From positions 57,265,917 through 57,329,916 of the forward strand of contig OZ012685.1 of assembly GCA_963942565.1 (NCBI GenBank): DNA of 64,000 bases, given 5' to 3'. A model generated the notes under the pieces. The model ran no database searches and was not told where the DNA came from. It saw only the letters and a list, made by a program, of their open reading frames with translations. The translations under genes and the position numbers were made by a program. Positions 59,730-64,000 of the stretch are shown here, one piece after another; the stretch's first letter is position 1; every line of letters starts with the position of its first letter. This stretch comes from Maea johnstoni (Eukaryota; Annelida; Polychaeta; Spionida; Magelonidae).

Positions 59730-59740
59730 ACAATGGCGCC
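59730..59740 (-). promoter_or_regulatory. Subterminal GGCGCCATTGT motif (right)
   Basis: On minus, GGCGCCATTGT about 154 bp inside the right end and about 130 bp before the transposase ATG, mirroring the left motif. Confidence 0.4.
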
Positions 59741-60499
59741 CATGTTGTTCAGCTGGGATGGCTGGTTGGGGGTGGTAATTAAGTGCAATTTCACAGGTAG
59801 GGAAGCCAAACAGTATTCAGGTGAACAGGGACAGTAAAGTACACATATCAAAGTATGTTCTCAGCATATAATAGCCTGAAGGTGTAATTGTCCTTTAAGC
59901 TTCTCTATTGTGTTAAAGATAGGTTCATGTCAAAGGCCACAACCACTTGTTATACAGGTGACATTGAAACATTACAGACACACCAAAGACCAACACTATG
60001 ATTGATCTGATGCACTACTTGCTTGGAAAGATTCAGGTAATCACAGTAGGCCCATGGGCGGTTATTCGACATGCTGACAGTGGCATCTAAAACTTAAAAG
60101 CTATTTTAGTTCATTCAAAATATACCCCACAATAAGAATTCCATGAAACTTTGCATAAGCTATCTTTGTAAGATCCCCTTTGGAAATCCAATATTAAAAA
60201 GGGGGGTCACCAGTCATCCCGTCCATATAGGTGGCGCCAAAGTGGCGCTAAATTTTCAAATTTCACGTCTTAAATTGAAAGTCCATTTCAAAAATAACCC
60301 GCAATAAGAACTTCATCAAACCTTCCACAGGCTTTCATTGTCAGGTCCCCTTTGAATATCTAAAATAAAAAGGGGGTCACTAGTACTGCCGTCGATATAG
60401 GTGGCGCCAAAGTGACACTTCCGTTTGCGAATTACATTGTTTGAATTACAAGGTATTTCTTTTAACCTGTTTTATTTGATCATCTAACCCATAAAATAT

Positions 60500-60843
60500 A
60501 TATTGCCTGAAAGATTTACATTTTTCAAAGACAGATTCTTATTCCAAAATTTCAGGGACAGATTATTTATTTTTCAAATTTTTCAGAGACAGATTTTTTT
60601 CCAAATTGTCTGTGAGGGATATTTTAATTTTCCGAGGCTAAGAAAAATAGTAAATATGAAGTTTTTGATGCAAGTATTTTCTTATATCATGCTACATTTT
60701 AGATGCAATCTCCAGTAGTGGATATTCTTCAGCTGCACTTTATGTTTCATTTGTCATATTCAAGTATTCTAGTCATTTTTGCATTTTCGGATTATATCAA
60801 TTATCTTTATCATTTCAACTTTAATCTCGGTGTGGATGGTATC
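60500..60843. repeat. Left flank of foldback, dispersed repeat
   Basis: TTTCAGGGACAGATTATTT, TTTTTCAGAGACAGATT and TTTCATTTGTCATATTCAAG match 51.2-51.4 kb. CGGTGTGGATG near 60828 recurs inverted at 61911-61921, so the foldback may be the core of a larger inverted structure. Confidence 0.55.
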
Positions 60844-61836
60844 AGGACAATATCCCCCCGGACAATATCCCCCCGGACAATATCCCCCTGGACAATATCC
60901 CCCCGGACAATATCCCCCCAGGACAAAATCCCCCCGGACAATATCCCCTCGGACAATATCCCCCCAGGACAAAATCCCCCCGGACAATATCCCCCCGGAT
61001 GATATCTCTAGTAAAACATGTTTTAGTAAAAAAAAAAAAATTAATTCCATTGTTTTAAATTATCCCAAAGCATGTGTTGGTAAAAATCTTTTTTTTTTTT
61101 TTTTTAATTTCAGTGTTTTAAATTATCCTAAATCGTGTGCCGGTGAAAAAAAAATTAAATTAAAAAAAAAATTGCAGTGTTTCAAATTATTTCGAAATTT
61201 TTTTTTCGAAAATTCAAAATTTTTTTATTATTTTAAATTATCCTAAATCATGCGCTGGTAAAAAAAAAAAAAAAAAAAAAAAATTGCAGTGTTTCAAATT
61301 ATTCTAAAAATTTTTTTCAAAAATTCAAATGCTTTAAAACACTGAAATTAAAAAAAGTTTTTTTTTTATTAATTTTTTTTTGAATTTTTGAAAAGATTTT
61401 TAGAACAATTTAAAACACTGCAATTTTTTTTTTTTTTTTTTTTTTTACCGGCACATGATTTAGGATAGTTTAAAACACTAATTTTTTTTTTGAATTTTTG
61501 AAAAGATTTTTTAGAATAATTTAAAACACTGCAGTTTTTTTTTTTATTTAATTTTTTTACCGGCACACGATAATTTAAAACACTGGAATTGAAAAAAAAA
61601 AAATTTTTCTTTACCAACACATGTTTTGGGATAATTTAAAACACTGGAATTTTTAAAAAATTCTTTTACTAAAACATGTTTTACTAGAGATATCATCCGA
61701 GGGGATATTGTCCGGGGGAATATTGGAACGGGGGGGATATTGTCCGGGGGGATTTTGTCCTGGGGGGATATTGTCCAGGGGGATATTGTCCGGGGGATAT
61801 TGTCCGGGGGGATATTGTCCGGGGGGATATTGTCCT
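60844..61836. mobile_element. 1-kb foldback with GGACAATATCCCCC subrepeats
   Basis: The left arm has ten tandem 15-17-bp units (GGACAATATCCCCCC, some GGACAAAATCCCCCC). The right arm (61690-61836) has the same in reverse (GGGGGGATATTGTCC). Between them are inverted A/T-rich blocks with AAAACATGTTTTAGTAAAA, GTGTTTTAAATTATCC and long A or T runs. Non-coding. No target duplication recognised. Confidence 0.85.
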
Positions 61837-62200
61837 AGAACCCATTCCCGAAAATCCCCCTGCTAAGCTACATGTTAAGACAAACATATACATGTATTCT
61901 TGAAAAGTAGCATCCACACCGGTTCTTATGATTTTTTTAAAATTAACAAACAAGGCCTCTTACAACAGAGACTTAGCCAGGAATGTTATCAGGGCACTTG
62001 GTATGCGAGCACCAAGCGCACAGCTCTTAGCTGCAGGGGGCTGAGGCCGCTCAAGGGGTCTAGCCGTCGAGATACTCTGAAATTCATTATCAGCCATTTC
62101 CTGGCACTTGAAAATGAGAATTAATCCAAGGCAGATTATTAATTATTTTTGTATTTTTGAGGGACAGTTTCTTTCTAAAAATTCTGAGAATAGTAGAGAA
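61837..62200. repeat. Right flank of foldback, dispersed repeat
   Basis: GAGACTTAGCCAGGAATGTT, CAAGCGCACAGCTCTTAG and ATTTCCTGGCACTTGAAAAT match 51.5-51.7 kb. CCCCTGCTAAGCTACATG matches 51.45 kb in reverse orientation. Confidence 0.6.
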
Positions 62201-62847
62201 CTATGAGGCGCTGTTGTGGAAAAAAGTGAAAACAACAACATTAATGTATGTAAAGACTTTGAATTTTTTTCAATGAAAAATCAAATAGAAGCAATGAAAA
62301 ATAAAGAAAAACTTTGAAATTAAATAATTTGAACTGTAAAAATAAACAAACATTGAAAACTTTTGAAAAACTTTGAAAATGAAAATTATTCACTATTGAA
62401 GACTAAAATACACCGAAATTTCTAAAAAAAATCATTGATATTTTTTGTAAAAAACTAGAGAATGTACATGTCCCCTGGGGACCCCATAATATCAGATGGA
62501 CGATGCCTTATTATTTTTAATCTGACCAGGGACTTCCATCATGCAACCTGACACTAACTTCAATTCCTTTAATTCGACTTATTATAGACAATACTTCAAA
62601 TTTCTTTTATTTTTTGAAGAATATTCCACATTTTGAGCTTTATATGTTGAGTTAGAGACTATCATTTTTTCTACCGTTTTCTCAAAACAGTAGGAAAAAA
62701 TTCTGCTGTTTTAGAAAAACAATGGAATTTTTTTTCTGTTGTTTTCCAGAAAAAAACAGCGCATTTTTTTTCCTGTCGTTCAAAACCTCCAGCGTCGTAG
62801 ATTCTTTATGATGCGGCGCGACTTATTGTCGTTCACAGAGCTAGTAT

Positions 62848-63745
62848 GGTTGCAGGAGATTTCGTAACCAAACATCTTCGTACCCAAACATCTTCGTACC
62901 CAACAGATTTCGTCACCACATTTTCGTACCCAAAGGAAATTGATTGAATTAGATAATGGCAAATAAATCACGTATTTTATAATTGAAGTCAGGTATAGAC
63001 AGGTGGAAAATAAGGAATTTGTTGGGGAAAATTGTGTTGTTTACTACTTGACAATCTTGTGAACGAAGTTAGCGGTCGATTTTCCATCTAACTTTCGTTT
63101 CAATTGACAAGTAATATTGTAAGCATTGAAAGAAATGTTTAAATATGCGAAGTATCCTATTTGATTTTAGGCTATAAACGAACATTTCTAGTGCCCCTAT
63201 ATCTGCCTTAGATGAGCAACCACTATCCAAATGTCTGCCAAACACACGCTGGTCGCGAAACCGGAAGTAGCGCCATTTTGAAGGTATAGACTTTTTGAAA
63301 GTATAATAATTCAATGCGTAATTGGCGTGCGGCATCAAGGATAAACAAGTTAACAACATATAAGGTAGGCAAGTTCCTTTATTAGTATCTATAGGAGAGG
63401 AATGTCAACGCAGGTAGGTGGACAATAAGGATTTTGTGGGGGGAAATTGTGTTCTTGTGTGCGAAGTTAGCGATCGATCTTCCAGTCTTTCCATCTAGCT
63501 TTCGTTTCAATTGATAATATCGGCGAATTTCAGCCACGGTGTGTGAGCTTTGATCGCTATTTTCGGCAACCATCAGCCAACGAAAATCGTAATTAATAAA
63601 AAGTGTCCGATATTTGCGAGACTAGATGGTTTTATTAGGCAATGGTAACGAAATCTCTTGGGTGCGAAGCTGCTTGGGTACGAACCAGTTTGGGTACGAA
63701 CCAGTTTGGGTACGAACCAGTTTGGGTACGAAGTCTCCTGATTTC
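62848..63745. mobile_element. 898-bp foldback with TCGTACCCAAAC subrepeats
   Basis: 9-bp AGCTAGTAT on both sides (62839-62847 and 63746-63754). Outer ends share CAGGAGA(T/C)TTCG. The left arm repeats CATCTTCGTACCCAAA and the right arm repeats TTTGGGTACGAACCAG four times in reverse. The interior contains a second pair, CTAACTTTCGTTTCAATTGA and CTAGCTTTCGTTTCAATTGA, in direct orientation. Non-coding. Confidence 0.82.
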
Positions 63746-63754
63746 AGCTAGTAT

Positions 63755-64000
63755 CACCCCCACCGCTTGCATACATTCCCTTTGGGAAACGTACAAAACG
63801 TTTGTTGAATGCATCGGTTAATGTACAAGTGTACGGCCCCACGCTAACGATGAATTGTTGTCGTTGCCCGAACATCTTTGCAAACGTTTATTCTACTGCT
63901 AAAGGCGAATACACCTTCAAGTGGAAGTGGGAATCCCAAACTTCACCAGCTGAGGAGCTTCACACTTCAGCTCTCGGACAATCATTAATTTGATAACAGG
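63755..64000. other. Window end, nothing recognised
   Basis: A 63-codon open frame on + (63802-63993) has no family resemblance; no repeat was identified. Confidence 0.4.

Larger units (their letters stand above)
53041..59894. mobile_element. Kolobok-like DNA transposon, apparently complete
   Basis: 6854 bp between TTAA (53037-53040) and TTAA (59895-59898). Terminal inverted repeats are AGGACAATTCCACC and, inverted, AGGACAATTACACC (13 of 14). It holds two convergent spliced genes: a THAP-domain plus DDE transposase on minus and a P2X7-ballast-like protein on plus. TTAA targets and a THAP-bearing transposase are marks of the Kolobok superfamily. Both genes look open, so the insertion is probably young. 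Assignment to Kolobok rests on remembered features, not a search. Confidence 0.88.

Noticed and set aside
63802-63993. 63-codon open frame at the window end
   Set aside because: No recognisable domain and no splice signals that fit a neighbour.

Overview
This 64-kb window is AT-rich, intron-rich eukaryotic DNA, most likely from a marine invertebrate bilaterian. The evidence is spliced host genes with GT/AG introns, very dense short inverted-repeat elements, long (AT)n tracts and a tRNA-derived SINE. The phylum cannot be fixed from sequence alone. Three host genes could be assembled exon by exon with consistent reading phase. They are the last two exons of CANT1 (soluble calcium-activated nucleotidase, + strand, 1369-2606), a group XII secretory phospholipase A2 (PLA2G12, + strand, 9413-15432, with further alternative 3' exons at 27.8 kb and perhaps 31.5 kb), and a complete IFT56/TTC26 gene (- strand, 51938 down to 38454, 14 exons, 556 aa).

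Layout. 0-2.6 kb: a 72-bp tandem array made from the splice acceptor and exon start of CANT1, followed by the real CANT1 3' exons. 2.6-9.4 kb: no gene; (AT)n, MITEs and a SINE. 9.4-15.4 kb: PLA2G12 exons 1-4a with MITEs in the introns. 16.8-24.4 kb: a 7.58-kb foldback element, two opposed arms of about 178-bp tandem units bounded by a 9-bp target duplication. 24.4-36.4 kb: MITE-rich DNA with alternative PLA2G12 terminal exon 4b (tail ending KNEL), a candidate membrane-anchor exon and, near 33.8-36.4 kb, the probable 3' UTR of IFT56. 36.4-38.5 kb: 28 copies of a 77-bp repeat made from the last IFT56 codons, its stop and the following UTR. 38.5-51.9 kb: IFT56 exons, with further repeats in the introns. 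53.04-59.89 kb: an apparently complete TTAA-flanked Kolobok-like DNA transposon. It carries a spliced THAP-transposase gene and, convergent to it, a spliced gene for a protein like the P2X7 C-terminal 'ballast' domain. 60-64 kb: two more foldback elements and no gene.

The most notable points are: (1) a Kolobok-like transposon with a P2X7-ballast cargo gene; (2) three separate minisatellites built from exon edges of host genes, two straddling a splice acceptor and one straddling a stop codon; (3) a 7.6-kb foldback element between alternative last exons of a phospholipase gene; (4) 22-bp intronic minisatellites that look like amplified ends of a TTAA-flanked MITE family present elsewhere in the window. 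No RNA genes, CRISPR arrays or viral elements were recognised.
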